Shown piece after piece: positions 19,333 through 28,561 of a stretch of 64,000 nt of DNA. Positions within the stretch are counted from its first letter, which is position 1. The number at the start of each line of letters is the position of its first letter. A model generated the notes under the pieces. The model did not search any database. It saw only the letters and a program-made list of their open reading frames with translations, and was not told the origin of the DNA. The translations under genes were made by a program, and so were the position numbers. The DNA is from an uncultured Alphaproteobacteria bacterium (GTDB taxonomy: Bacteria; Pseudomonadota; Alphaproteobacteria; Rhodobacterales; Rhodobacteraceae), in assembly GCA_913031285.1 (NCBI GenBank), contig CAJWEI010000003.1, positions 18,224 through 82,223 of the forward strand, written 5' to 3'.

Positions 19333-20334
19333 ATGGATGAAACGAAATTTGGACATCGGGATCGTCGCGAACACTATATTCCCAATAAAAGGGTAGGATA
19401 TCCACCAGTATTTGTATGGCCAGTCCAGCCAATTAACGCTTTGAAGTGGGTATTTTCAATTCCTGGCTATTTTATGCCTTGGAATGTGTTTTATGTGATT
19501 TTAGGTCTTGTTGCTTGGTTTTGGTTTTCACCAGCATTAGAAAATTTTTCCAGTCCTTCGTTTGAAACAGTTAGCCTGGTATTTCTTAGGAATGCGGGAC
19601 TGGTCGGAGCCTATTTTGGAGCTTTTCATTTGCGTTTGTACATTCAGCGCAGGCAAGACATAAACTTCAAATTCAATCCAGCTTGGCCTCAAAAGGATGC
19701 AAATAAATTTATGTTTGGAAGCCAGACTGTCGATAATATCATTCTGACCTTTGGCAGTGGCGTGACGATTTGGACGGGAGTGGAAATTGGTATTCTGTAT
19801 CTCGCAGCGAATGGTTTTCTGATTTTGGTCTCCCCAATTGATCAGCCTATTTACTTTTTTGTGATGATTTTTACAGTCCACTTGTGGCGGGATCTGCACT
19901 TCTATCTGGTCCATCGGTTAATACATTGTGATCCACTTTATCGTCTGGCGCATAATGTACATCACAAGAATACCAATCCAGGCCCGTGGTCGGGACTTGC
20001 AATGCATCCAGTTGAACATCTTCTATATTTTTCATGTGCTTTTATTTACCTTCTTTTTCCATTCCATCCCGCATTTATTGTGATCGCTTTAGTCCATGCG
20101 GGACTTAGCCCTGCGCCAGGCCATGCGGGGTTTGAAAGGGTGGTATTACAGGATGGTCGTGCCGTAGACCTTGATTGCTATGCGCATTATCTGCATCATA
20201 AATATTTCGAGTGTAACTATGCAGATGGAATTTTACCTTTGGATAAGTGGTTTGGTACCTTTCATGATGGAAGTGCCGACTCTCATAAAAAAATGTTGGA
20301 CAGGCTTAAAGGAAATAGGATTAAGAAAACATAA
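19333..20334 (+). CDS. Sterol desaturase / fatty acid hydroxylase family membrane protein
   Basis: A 333-residue integral membrane di-iron oxygenase. Histidine clusters are HLWRDLHFYLVHRLIH (near 180-195), HNVHHKN (near 205) and HYLHHKYFEC (near 285). These provide the eight or so His ligands of the family. Several hydrophobic segments lie before and between them. Known members hydroxylate or desaturate sterols, carotenoids or fatty acids; the substrate here is unknown. The next gene is an acyl-CoA synthetase 151 bases downstream on the same strand. Confidence 0.88.
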   Translation: MDETKFGHRDRREHYIPNKRVGYPPVFVWPVQPINALKWVFSIPGYFMPWNVFYVILGLVAWFWFSPALENFSSPSFETVSLVFLRNAGLVGAYFGAFHLRLYIQRRQDINFKFNPAWPQKDANKFMFGSQTVDNIILTFGSGVTIWTGVEIGILYLAANGFLILVSPIDQPIYFFVMIFTVHLWRDLHFYLVHRLIHCDPLYRLAHNVHHKNTNPGPWSGLAMHPVEHLLYFSCAFIYLLFPFHPAFIVIALVHAGLSPAPGHAGFERVVLQDGRAVDLDCYAHYLHHKYFECNYADGILPLDKWFGTFHDGSADSHKKMLDRLKGNRIKKT

Positions 20335-20485
20335 CAGAAATAGGTATTATGAGGTTATGCCCTTCACGTACTCGATTTTTTGAAATTGCTGAGAGAAGAA
20401 AAATGGTGCATCATTTTGTACTTATTATAAAGTTTGAGAATAGTACTTCCCGTGCAATTATAGCCTGAAATCAGGAGTTATAAGA

Positions 20486-22126
20486 TTGACTGATCCTAGA
20501 CCGCGATTTGATTACATAAAAGCAGCAGCTGATTTTTCACTTGAGGTGCCTGAAGATTTTAATTTTGCCTTTGATATTTTGTCTAAACAGGCCGCCCAAA
20601 ATGATAAAACCGCTCTGATTTCTATAGATCGAAGTGGGCACCATATCGAAAATTTAAGTTATGGAGATTTGGATCGTGCCTCTGGTCGTTTTGCCAATGC
20701 CTTACTGACCTTGGGTGTATGCAAAACAGAAACAGTTCTCGTCGTTTTGCCTCGTATCCCTGAGTGGTATCACGTGCTGTTTGGATGTGCCAAAATGGGC
20801 GCTGTGGCGATGCCTGGGACAAATCTTTTAACTGGCAACGATCTTGAATACCGCATTAATAAAGCAAGTGCCAAAGTAGCGGTTGTATCCGAGGCTCACG
20901 CAGATGCGGTTAAAGCTATAAAAGCCAATTGTCCAAGTCTTGAACATCTCATTATTGTACGCGGCACGCGAAAAGGCTGGCATAGTTTTGAAACGATCTG
21001 TGCGCAATCGTCTGACCGTATTGACAGGTCTATGGTCCCTGCGACAAGTCGGGACGATTTATTACTGATATATTTTACGTCTGGAACGACGGCTATGCCT
21101 AAAATGGTTGGACGGGATCACGCGTATTCTCTTGCCCATGAAATTACCAAAACCTATTGGCAGGATCTTCGCAGCGAAGATGTGCATTGGACGCTGACAG
21201 ACACAGGCTGGGCCAAAGCCGCATGGGGGCTATTATACCCACAAATTTTAGCTGGCTGCGCCATCCTGCTTTATGATGGGGAAGGTTTTGATCTGGAGAT
21301 GCATTTGCGGATCATCAAAGAACATAAGGTTACAACATTTTGCGCTCCCCCAACCATTTACCGGCTGATGGCTCAGGCAGATCTTTCGAAAGCTGACTTT
21401 AGCTCACTTAGACATTGTTTTGGGGCTGGAGAACCTTTGAACCCAGAAGCTATGCGGGTTTGGAAAACTGCGACGGGCTGTGATATCTATGATGGGTATG
21501 GGCAAACTGAAACTATCAACATTGTCGCAAATTTTCCCGGCATGGATATTCGACCTGGGTCCATGGGGCGACCATGCCCGGGGTTTGAAGTCGACATAAT
21601 TGATGATCAGGGCAACGTTCTTGCCGACGGGGAGATTGGGCATATTGCCATAAAAATAACAGATCCCTATCCACCAGGCTTGTTCAAGGGATATTATCGC
21701 GATGAAAAAAAGACGGCTGAGGTATTTCGCAACGGATGGTATTATAGTGGGGATACTGCCACGCGAGACGAAGATGGATATATTTGGTTTGTAGGGCGTT
21801 CGGATGATATCATTTCCTCCTCAGGCTATCGTATAAGTCCGTTTGAAGTTGAAAGTGCTTTGGTCGAGCATCCAAGTGTCGTTGAGTCAGCCGTTGTTGC
21901 AAAACCTGATCCAATAAGGGGTGAGATTGTCAAAGCCTATATAGTCTTGGCAAAGGACTATCAGGCATCTGATGCGCTTGCTGTTGAAATTCAGGATTTT
22001 GTTAAACAACATTCTGCCCCTTACAAATATCCAAGAGAGATAGAGTTCAAAACATCTCTTCCAAAAACGATCTCGGGTAAGATCAGGCGAGTAGAGTTGC
22101 GCGGCGATACATCTGCAAAAACCTAG
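20486..22126 (+). CDS. AMP-binding acyl-CoA synthetase (medium-chain type)
   Basis: A 546-residue adenylate-forming enzyme that activates a carboxylic acid to its CoA thioester. The P-loop is YFTSGTTAMPKM (near 192). Motif A5 is YDGYGQTE (near 337), and SGDTATRDEDGYIWFVGRSDD (near 420) is the hinge region. The acyl-AMP catalytic Lys is in PKTISGKIRR (near 532). The TDTGWAKAAWGLLYPQ segment fits the ACSM-like medium-chain or benzoate group. The start is TTG, eight bases after AGGAG. The gene is convergent with the enolase-superfamily gene. Confidence 0.88.
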   Translation: MTDPRPRFDYIKAAADFSLEVPEDFNFAFDILSKQAAQNDKTALISIDRSGHHIENLSYGDLDRASGRFANALLTLGVCKTETVLVVLPRIPEWYHVLFGCAKMGAVAMPGTNLLTGNDLEYRINKASAKVAVVSEAHADAVKAIKANCPSLEHLIIVRGTRKGWHSFETICAQSSDRIDRSMVPATSRDDLLLIYFTSGTTAMPKMVGRDHAYSLAHEITKTYWQDLRSEDVHWTLTDTGWAKAAWGLLYPQILAGCAILLYDGEGFDLEMHLRIIKEHKVTTFCAPPTIYRLMAQADLSKADFSSLRHCFGAGEPLNPEAMRVWKTATGCDIYDGYGQTETINIVANFPGMDIRPGSMGRPCPGFEVDIIDDQGNVLADGEIGHIAIKITDPYPPGLFKGYYRDEKKTAEVFRNGWYYSGDTATRDEDGYIWFVGRSDDIISSSGYRISPFEVESALVEHPSVVESAVVAKPDPIRGEIVKAYIVLAKDYQASDALAVEIQDFVKQHSAPYKYPREIEFKTSLPKTISGKIRRVELRGDTSAKT

Positions 22127-22174
22127 AAAAGCGGTGCACAAGTAAATCTACCTCGACAACGCATAATGTCGGGT

Positions 22175-23290
22175 TCACCAAAGGTTAGCAGTCGTCGTAC
22201 TTTGATAGTTCGACTTTGCAAGCCAATCTGGATTGATCTCGCAGCCCCAACCGGGAGCCTCAGAAATGGTAACGTGACCATTGTCGACATCAAATGGGCT
22301 TTTTGTAAAAATACTTTGCTGCCAAGGGTAATAATCTTCACCTTCGATTGAAAATTCGAGATATTTGCCAGCATTGGGGATTGCTTTTAGCAAATGCATC
22401 GTGAATAGAGTAACCATTGATAGGTTAGCACAATGCGGCGTGACGGAAAGCTTGGCTTTTTTTGCCATTTCTACAACGCGCATAGTGCGACTGATCCCGC
22501 CTAGATATAAAATATCTGGCTGCACAATATCTACAGCGCGCATATCAATCATACGCTGCCATGTTGGTAAATCGCAGTCCTGTTCGCCCCCAGTGACATC
22601 AATTTCTAATGCCTCAGTGACTTGTTTGGTTTGTTCCAGTTCCCAATAGGGACAGGGTTCTTCGTAGTGAGAAAACCCGTACTCTTGTAAGAGCTGTCCA
22701 ACCTCAATGGCCCGTTTAGGGGAATAGCAACTATTGGCATCTATTAGCAGTGCGACATCGTCTCCCATCGTTTTGCGCATGGTGGCGATGATCTCTTCTG
22801 TGCGCCCCGGCCATTCGTCCTTATTGCGTCCGACCTCGGCACCGGCGCGTACTTTGAATGCATCAAATCCTACTTCGTTGCGCAGTCGCATCAGGCGGTA
22901 AGCTTCGTCCTTGGGCGCGATATCGCGTTTCATCGATGAGGCATAAGCCCGTAGCTTTCCCGGAGTACCACCCAAAAGTTCTACTACTGGTTTGTCTTGT
23001 TGCTTGCCCCACATATCCCATACGGCCGTATCGAACCCGCCCAACGCGCGACGCAGATATGAGCCGGGAAATTTATGCTCGCGTTCAGTTACGAGGTCTA
23101 ACAGATCATCAAAATCTTCAGTCTCCACTCCAAGAACCCAAGGCGCCACCTGACGATGCAATACCTGACAAGTTATATCCGAATGATATGTGGAAACTTG
23201 GCCCCAGCCCCGTGCACCAGTTTCGTCAGTGACGCAAACAAAACCAATAAATTCGTTACAAAAACTTTCAATGTGCGTAATCTTAACCAT
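22175..23290 (-). CDS. Enolase-superfamily (mandelate racemase-like) dehydratase
   Basis: A 371-residue barrel enzyme. Likely catalytic Lys in FKVRAG (near 165), metal ligands in LLIDANSCY (near 200), YEEPCPYWE (near 225) and TGGEQDC (near 250), and the general base His in VTPHCANLS (near 302). This layout fits acid-sugar dehydratases or racemases; the substrate cannot be named. The ATG at 23290 is chosen because a longer upstream frame adds 40 residues that do not fit the family and overlap the GMC gene. It starts 16 bases after the GMC oxidoreductase gene ends, so the two form an operon. Confidence 0.85.
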   Translation of the reverse strand: MVKITHIESFCNEFIGFVCVTDETGARGWGQVSTYHSDITCQVLHRQVAPWVLGVETEDFDDLLDLVTEREHKFPGSYLRRALGGFDTAVWDMWGKQQDKPVVELLGGTPGKLRAYASSMKRDIAPKDEAYRLMRLRNEVGFDAFKVRAGAEVGRNKDEWPGRTEEIIATMRKTMGDDVALLIDANSCYSPKRAIEVGQLLQEYGFSHYEEPCPYWELEQTKQVTEALEIDVTGGEQDCDLPTWQRMIDMRAVDIVQPDILYLGGISRTMRVVEMAKKAKLSVTPHCANLSMVTLFTMHLLKAIPNAGKYLEFSIEGEDYYPWQQSIFTKSPFDVDNGHVTISEAPGWGCEINPDWLAKSNYQSTTTANLW

Positions 23291-23306
23291 AGTTTTTGAC
23301 CTGTGA

Positions 23307-24959
23307 TCAGGCCTCCTCTTGCAAAATTGCAGCAGCTTTTTCACCCACAAGGATAGCAGCTGCGTTGATATTACCCGAAGGTATCGTAGGGAAGACAGAA
23401 GCGTCTGCAACCCTTAGCGCTTTTACTCCATGTACTCTGAGCTTCTGATCAACAACACTACTAGATGGGTCTGTTCCCATTCTGCACGTACCACATTGAT
23501 GAAAGACCGTGCCTGCATTCTGACGTGCAAAGTCTATCATTTCAGCGTCGCTTTGGACGTTTTGTCCAGGGGAAAATTCTTTGGTCACGATCTCTTTTAA
23601 CGCTGGAGTTTCGGTGAATTTGCGCATAAGGCGCATGCCTTTTACCATCATTTGTAGGTCATAATCCGTAGACAGGTAATTACCGTAAAACTTTGGAGCG
23701 ACAAATGCATTGTTCGAATTTATTTCTACACGGCCCTCGCTTGTTGATTTACATGGGCTAAATCCAATGCGCACAGCGGCAAACGGATCTGGGCTCATCA
23801 TGGGGCGTGTCCCATTTGGCGCGACTGTATAGCTGAGCGGAGAGAAATACAGTTGAAGGTCAGGGACCTGTAGGGATGGATCCGATTTAATGAAGCCTCC
23901 GCCTTGATTAACGCTCATCGAAAGAGGGCCAGTTTGTTTAAAGATATATTCAAGCCCGACCTTTATTTTCCCCCATATGGGGCGTAGGACTTGATTGAGC
24001 GAGGGTTGATTGACTAGCAAAGTATGGTCGATGCTCAAATGGTCTTTCAAATGTTGACCGACATCTGGCAAATTATGCAGCACTGCTATTTTATGGCGTT
24101 GCAATAAGGGCGCTGAGCCAATCCCTGAAAGTTGCAATAGGTGAGGCGAGAGTAAAGCCCCGGCGCTGAGGATAACTTCACGGTTGACCTGAGCAAACTT
24201 TGTTTTTCCTTTGTGGAAATATTCTATCCCAATAGCTTTTTTGCCTTCAAAGATGATTTTTTTAGCGTGTGCTTTTATCAGCACTTGGATATTCTTTTGA
24301 TTTTTTACTGGCCGTAGATAGGCGGTATATGCAGAGGCGCGAAAACCTTTATCCGTCGTCGTCTGGTATATGGTAGCCCCTTCCATATCAGTACCATTAT
24401 AGTCTGTATTAATGGGAAACCCGAGCTGACTGGCCGCTTTGAGATAGGCATTTGTTAAAGGATGGACTTTTTCAGATACATCTGTGACGGATAACGGTCC
24501 ACTACCTCCACGCGTCTGATCGGGACTACCTTTCCAATTTTCCATTTTGCGGAAATAAGGCTCTAGGTCTTCCCACGACCAACCTGGTGCAACAGCTCCC
24601 CATTCATTGAAATCATTGGGATGTCCGCGTACATAAACCATTGCATTGATTGAGCTTGATCCTCCAAGAACCTTTCCCCGTGGCCAATACATCGGTGTTC
24701 CTGTCAGGGCTGGTTCTGGCTCGGTCTGGAATTTCCAGTTGACTTTGGGATCGTAAAATAGTTTTCCGTATCCTATAGGCATATGGATCATTGGGTGTAA
24801 ATTTGAGCCGCCCGCCTCAATGACTAAGACCTTCAGCCGCGGGTTTTCTGCCAGTCGACCAGCAAGGGTCGATCCTGTCGATCCAGCGCCCACAATCACA
24901 TAATCAAATATCCCATGGGGATCGCGATCTGCGTCTTTATTGAATGATTTATCTGGCAT
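23307..24959 (-). CDS. GMC-family FAD oxidoreductase (choline dehydrogenase-like)
   Basis: A 550-residue flavoprotein. The FAD-binding motif is VIVGAGSTGSTLAGRLAE (near 22-39). The first GMC signature is [18 protein letters not shown] (near 95), the second is LSAGALLSPHLLQLSGIG (near 268). The C-terminal catalytic pair is HQCGTCRMG (near 482) and PSGNINAAA (near 527). Family members oxidise choline, alcohols, polyols or sugars. It is followed by the enolase-superfamily gene in an apparent operon, so oxidation then dehydration of a polyol or sugar acid is plausible. The substrate is unknown. Confidence 0.9.
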   Translation of the reverse strand: MPDKSFNKDADRDPHGIFDYVIVGAGSTGSTLAGRLAENPRLKVLVIEAGGSNLHPMIHMPIGYGKLFYDPKVNWKFQTEPEPALTGTPMYWPRGKVLGGSSSINAMVYVRGHPNDFNEWGAVAPGWSWEDLEPYFRKMENWKGSPDQTRGGSGPLSVTDVSEKVHPLTNAYLKAASQLGFPINTDYNGTDMEGATIYQTTTDKGFRASAYTAYLRPVKNQKNIQVLIKAHAKKIIFEGKKAIGIEYFHKGKTKFAQVNREVILSAGALLSPHLLQLSGIGSAPLLQRHKIAVLHNLPDVGQHLKDHLSIDHTLLVNQPSLNQVLRPIWGKIKVGLEYIFKQTGPLSMSVNQGGGFIKSDPSLQVPDLQLYFSPLSYTVAPNGTRPMMSPDPFAAVRIGFSPCKSTSEGRVEINSNNAFVAPKFYGNYLSTDYDLQMMVKGMRLMRKFTETPALKEIVTKEFSPGQNVQSDAEMIDFARQNAGTVFHQCGTCRMGTDPSSSVVDQKLRVHGVKALRVADASVFPTIPSGNINAAAILVGEKAAAILQEEA

Positions 24960-25053
24960 TCAGTTCTTTCAAAACCTGTCATTCGCACAGATTTTTATAA
25001 TTTAGCTTCCAAAAGAAAAGTTGTATATTTATGAGGTAAGTCTTCCATTAATT

Positions 25054-25473
25054 TTAAGTCTTTGGAGCCTCGACGCTTTCAGTTTTAAATTCTGCGGGTG
25101 ATGTAATCTCAATCAATTCTAGATCGTCGCTATGGTGTATCTCGCGATGGCGGATACCGGCGGGTTGCAGAGCTGCGGACCCTCGGCGGAATGTGATTTC
25201 CCCTTGGCCCTCATATTCAAAAGTGACCCACCCTTGGAGGATGTAGATCATCTGAAAATCTAGATCATGGACGTGCCAATTGGGTTCAGCGTGCCGCCCG
25301 GGTACTGCGCGAATGACGTTGGCAGAGTATTTTCCGCCAGAGGCGGTATTTATTCCTAGATCACGATATTCAAAAAATGCTCTTAATCCACCGGAAAAAC
25401 CACCACTTAATGTCCCACTTCCGTCCGCGTGGCTGACAGAAAAAGATTGTCCATTCCATATCTTAGAAGTCAT
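25054..25473 (-). CDS. Cupin-domain protein
   Basis: A 139-residue single cupin. The metal site is WHVHDLDFQMIYILQG (near 67-82), followed by RRGSAALQPAGIRHREIHH with the distal His. The start codon overlaps the stop of the quinone oxidoreductase gene by one base, so the two are translationally coupled. Its reaction is not predictable. It may act on the product of the neighbouring oxidoreductase. Confidence 0.78.
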   Translation of the reverse strand: MTSKIWNGQSFSVSHADGSGTLSGGFSGGLRAFFEYRDLGINTASGGKYSANVIRAVPGRHAEPNWHVHDLDFQMIYILQGWVTFEYEGQGEITFRRGSAALQPAGIRHREIHHSDDLELIEITSPAEFKTESVEAPKT

Positions 25474-26459
25474 CAGTCTCTCCCAATATCAAAGACTGTC
25501 GCGCCTGTTGTTTTACGTTCCAGTAAGGCTCGAAATGCTATTGGGACATCTTTTAAAGGATAACGTTGATTTATATCCATCGTTAAATGTCCATCGGCGA
25601 TCATTTGAAACATATTGCCTGATACTTCACTCAGACTTTCCCATGTATCGATAAAGTTAAAAAGCGTTGGTCTTTGCGCATATAGAGAGCCATTATTTGC
25701 CAGATCAGACATAGCAATATTTTTTATTACGCCACTGGATTGACCAAATGAAACAAATAAGCCAAACCTTTTGAGACATGATAGAGTATGGGGATAGGTG
25801 GCTTGCCCAACGCTGTCATATGCCACATCAACTCCATATCCATTTGTTATGTCTTGGACTTCATCAACAAAGTTTGCGTTATTGTAATTTATTACATGCG
25901 TGAAGCCTGCCGCCTTCGCTAAAGAAATTTTGTCATCGCTTCCCACGGTTCCAATAGACTCTGCACCAAGATATTTTAGCCACTGGCCGGCAATAAGGCC
26001 GACGCCACCTGCCGCTGCATGAAAGAGAACTTTGTGATTGTGGTTAACTTTGAAAGATCGGTTCAGCAGATACTCGACTGTCATGCCTTTAAGCATGGCC
26101 GCCGCTGCAACTTCATCTGAGACGCCTGCTGGAAGTTTGACAAGCTTATCTGCCGCAAGAACGCGTTCTTCGCGGTAAGCGCCATTCGGCGTCGAATATG
26201 CAACCCGGTCTCCTACAGCAAAAAAATCAACGCCTTCGCCAATTTGTGCGATAATACCAGCTGCTTCACCTCCCGGTATCTGTGGCCCGTCTTCGGGAAA
26301 AGGATAAGTCCCACTCGTCATGTAAACATCGATAAAATTCAAACCCACTTTTGTCTGATGGATCAAAACCTCCCCCGGAGAGAGTTGCGGTGTCGGAATA
26401 TCGCGCCATTCGAGAACCTCGAAACCGCCCGGTTTATCTGCACAGATTGCCTTTGCCAT
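25473..26459 (-). CDS. Quinone oxidoreductase-type zinc-free MDR dehydrogenase
   Basis: A 328-residue medium-chain dehydrogenase/reductase. The N-terminal GroES-like domain has TKVGLNFIDVYMTSGTYP (near 36-53), typical of QOR, and the zinc-ligand Cys and His residues are missing. The nucleotide-binding loop is HAAAGGVGLIAGQWLK (near 147). Such enzymes reduce quinones or other enones with NADPH. GGAGA precedes the ATG by about eight bases. It heads a two-gene operon with the cupin gene and is divergent from the AhpD-like gene. Confidence 0.88.
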   Translation of the reverse strand: MAKAICADKPGGFEVLEWRDIPTPQLSPGEVLIHQTKVGLNFIDVYMTSGTYPFPEDGPQIPGGEAAGIIAQIGEGVDFFAVGDRVAYSTPNGAYREERVLAADKLVKLPAGVSDEVAAAAMLKGMTVEYLLNRSFKVNHNHKVLFHAAAGGVGLIAGQWLKYLGAESIGTVGSDDKISLAKAAGFTHVINYNNANFVDEVQDITNGYGVDVAYDSVGQATYPHTLSCLKRFGLFVSFGQSSGVIKNIAMSDLANNGSLYAQRPTLFNFIDTWESLSEVSGNMFQMIADGHLTMDINQRYPLKDVPIAFRALLERKTTGATVFDIGRD

Positions 26460-26828
26460 TTTGTTTTCTCCATTTGCTTAGTGTGACGGTATTGTGAGTA
26501 CCCTAGGCTGGTCAATTAAAGAACTTCGCTTTTCCAGGTGTTTCTTAAAGAATTAAAAAGTTTTTCTTGGGTGGAATTAATTTGGTTCAATCAGTTATTT
26601 AAAGCATAAAAAATTTTCTTCAAAAATGATAGATGAATTGGCGAACTGTAGCTTCTACAGGTCACAAATTTTATTTTTAAATGGGCTATACCTTAGAGTA
26701 CAAAGTTATGTAAGCCCATGGAGGGATGGCAGTCTCAATCAAGCTTGTGGTAGATAAACTTGGACCGCGCGATCTGCTTGCGTGCAGTTTAGTGATTATA
26801 AAACTACGATGACTTTAGGAGAGCTGCC
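26460..26828. other. Divergent regulatory region without a gene
   Basis: About 370 bases between the quinone oxidoreductase (left) and the AhpD-like gene (right). It is AT-rich in the left half. The notable element is the palindrome described separately at 26646-26660. No reading frame with a ribosome site was seen. Confidence 0.5.
26646..26660. promoter_or_regulatory. Candidate operator palindrome
   Basis: CTGTAG-CTT-CTACAG is a perfect 6-base inverted repeat with a 3-base spacer, located between two divergent genes. The size and symmetry fit a dimeric repressor site. No regulator gene is adjacent, so the binding protein is unknown. Confidence 0.3.
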
Positions 26829-27437
26829 ATGTCTTGGATTAAAACAATTGCTTACAATGAGACGTCTGGTCGTCTTAGAAAGTTATACGACCGGGTCAAA
26901 GGGCCGGATAATAACGTCGATAACATTATGATGTTGCACTCATTGCGCCCTCACACAATGGAGGGGCATATGGCCATTTATAAATATGTGCTTCATCATT
27001 CCTCAAACACTTTGCCAAAATGGTTCCTAGAGACCCTTGGCATATGGGTCAGCGCATTGAACAGGTGTGTCTACTGTGTGGATCATCATTTTGCAGGGCT
27101 GCAACGGTTGCTGGGGGATGATGTGAAAGCAGGTCAAATAAAGGCAGCGATTAGCGCGCAGAATTTTGATATGGCACCATTGGATGGAGCACAAAAAAGT
27201 GCAATGATTTATGCACAGAAATTAACGCAAGCGCCGGCTGACATCAGTGAGAATGATATTATTGCGATGAGAGACGCTGGATTTAACGATGGCGAGATAT
27301 TAGAAATCAATCAAGTTTCGGCCTATTTTTGCTACGCAAATCGAACAGTGCTTGGTCTTGGTTGTCACACTAAGGGCGATATTATAGGTCTGTCGCCGAA
27401 TAATTCGGATGATCCAAATGATTGGGGACACAAATAA
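26829..27437 (+). CDS. Carboxymuconolactone decarboxylase / AhpD-like protein
   Basis: A 202-residue all-helical protein of the peroxidase-related AhpD/CMD family. The redox motif is RCVYCVDHHFAGL (near 79), with the CxxC pair and downstream His of AhpD-type alkylhydroperoxidases. A later VSAYFCYANRTVLGLG segment is also typical. The start follows AGGAG at good spacing. It may detoxify peroxides made by neighbouring oxidases, but no operon partner is visible on its strand. Confidence 0.85.
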   Translation: MSWIKTIAYNETSGRLRKLYDRVKGPDNNVDNIMMLHSLRPHTMEGHMAIYKYVLHHSSNTLPKWFLETLGIWVSALNRCVYCVDHHFAGLQRLLGDDVKAGQIKAAISAQNFDMAPLDGAQKSAMIYAQKLTQAPADISENDIIAMRDAGFNDGEILEINQVSAYFCYANRTVLGLGCHTKGDIIGLSPNNSDDPNDWGHK

Positions 27438-27486
27438 GGTCAGTTTCGCGTATAAACTTTCCAGAGGATTGCTTCTTAATGTGTTC

Positions 27487-28329
27487 TTAATCAATTAACT
27501 TGAGCATCCACTCATGCAACTGAAGACCGTCAGGAGTATCAGAATTACATAGTTTGTCGACCAGATCAAAGTGATTGGCAGCCTGAACAACTCGAAATTT
27601 TAAATGCTCCCCGCGTTTACTGAGCGCGTCGGCTAATTGCCATGATTGATCGATCCATCCCGAAGGTTCATCACCGCCAACGGCAATATAATATTGTGGC
27701 CCAACTAAGGGTAAATTCGTAATTACGCACCAGCGTTTTGCCTCTTTTTGCGTCATTCCAATGTCGCCATTGACTGTAATATGGCGCACGACTTCCGTTT
27801 CGTAAATTCCCGTCAAAGCCACAACACCGACTAATCGGTTTTGAAGGCTAGGGTGGTGCGAAAGATGTGCAGCCAGATTCGCGCCTGCGGAATGTCCAAA
27901 TAAGATAAACTTTGGATCAGGTGTATCACACCTTACAAGCTCAATGAGCTCTGACACAGCGCGTTCCAGACTCTTAACAATATCAGTCAATGAAATTTCT
28001 GGGCATAGAGGATAGTTAAGATTTGCAGTATTAAACCCTGAGCGTGATAAATCCGCCATGTGATGATGCATCGCAGATTTGTCTAAAGAACGCCAATAGC
28101 CGCCGTGAATATTGATTATTACAGGAGCATCGCTGGCGCTTGGATGATAATCAAAGCGCATGAGTGGGTGATCACCATATGCTATATCAAATTGTCCTGG
28201 CAAGTGGCTGCGCGCGCCTTGAGATTTGGCCTCCCAAATCGCCAAAATATCGTCAGTTTTTGCGCCAAGTGCCACGCGCGGATTGAATTGCCGTTCTAAA
28301 GTATGTGCTTTCCAGTCCTGCCAGCTCAT
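27487..28329 (-). CDS. Alpha/beta hydrolase, kynurenine formamidase-like
   Basis: A 280-residue hydrolase. The oxyanion motif is NIHGGYWRSLDKS (near 73) and the nucleophile elbow is FGHSAGANLA (near 142). The acid is probably the Asp in GGDEPSGW (near 222) and the base His is in AANHFDLVD (near 253). The HGGYW form is characteristic of arylformamidases that convert N-formylkynurenine, but carboxylesterases share it. No other kynurenine pathway gene is adjacent; a class V PLP enzyme lies 12 kb away. Confidence 0.8.
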   Translation of the reverse strand: MSWQDWKAHTLERQFNPRVALGAKTDDILAIWEAKSQGARSHLPGQFDIAYGDHPLMRFDYHPSASDAPVIINIHGGYWRSLDKSAMHHHMADLSRSGFNTANLNYPLCPEISLTDIVKSLERAVSELIELVRCDTPDPKFILFGHSAGANLAAHLSHHPSLQNRLVGVVALTGIYETEVVRHITVNGDIGMTQKEAKRWCVITNLPLVGPQYYIAVGGDEPSGWIDQSWQLADALSKRGEHLKFRVVQAANHFDLVDKLCNSDTPDGLQLHEWMLKLID

Positions 28330-28561
28330 CTTCTCGCTTCTCGAAGGATTTATTTATAAGCCATACTAGTATCACCCAAATCGAGTAATCAATCAAAATG
28401 AAACAATTTGATGTGCATTTATGGGTATAAACCATTGTGTATGTCCTCACGTTACGTTCCTTTGGGTCCAAATTATTACAGGCATTAAGTGACAGAGAAT
28501 TTGTAGCGCACTAGTATCGGACCAACGTTGCAATTCGCTAAATATCTAATTAGGAGAAGAT

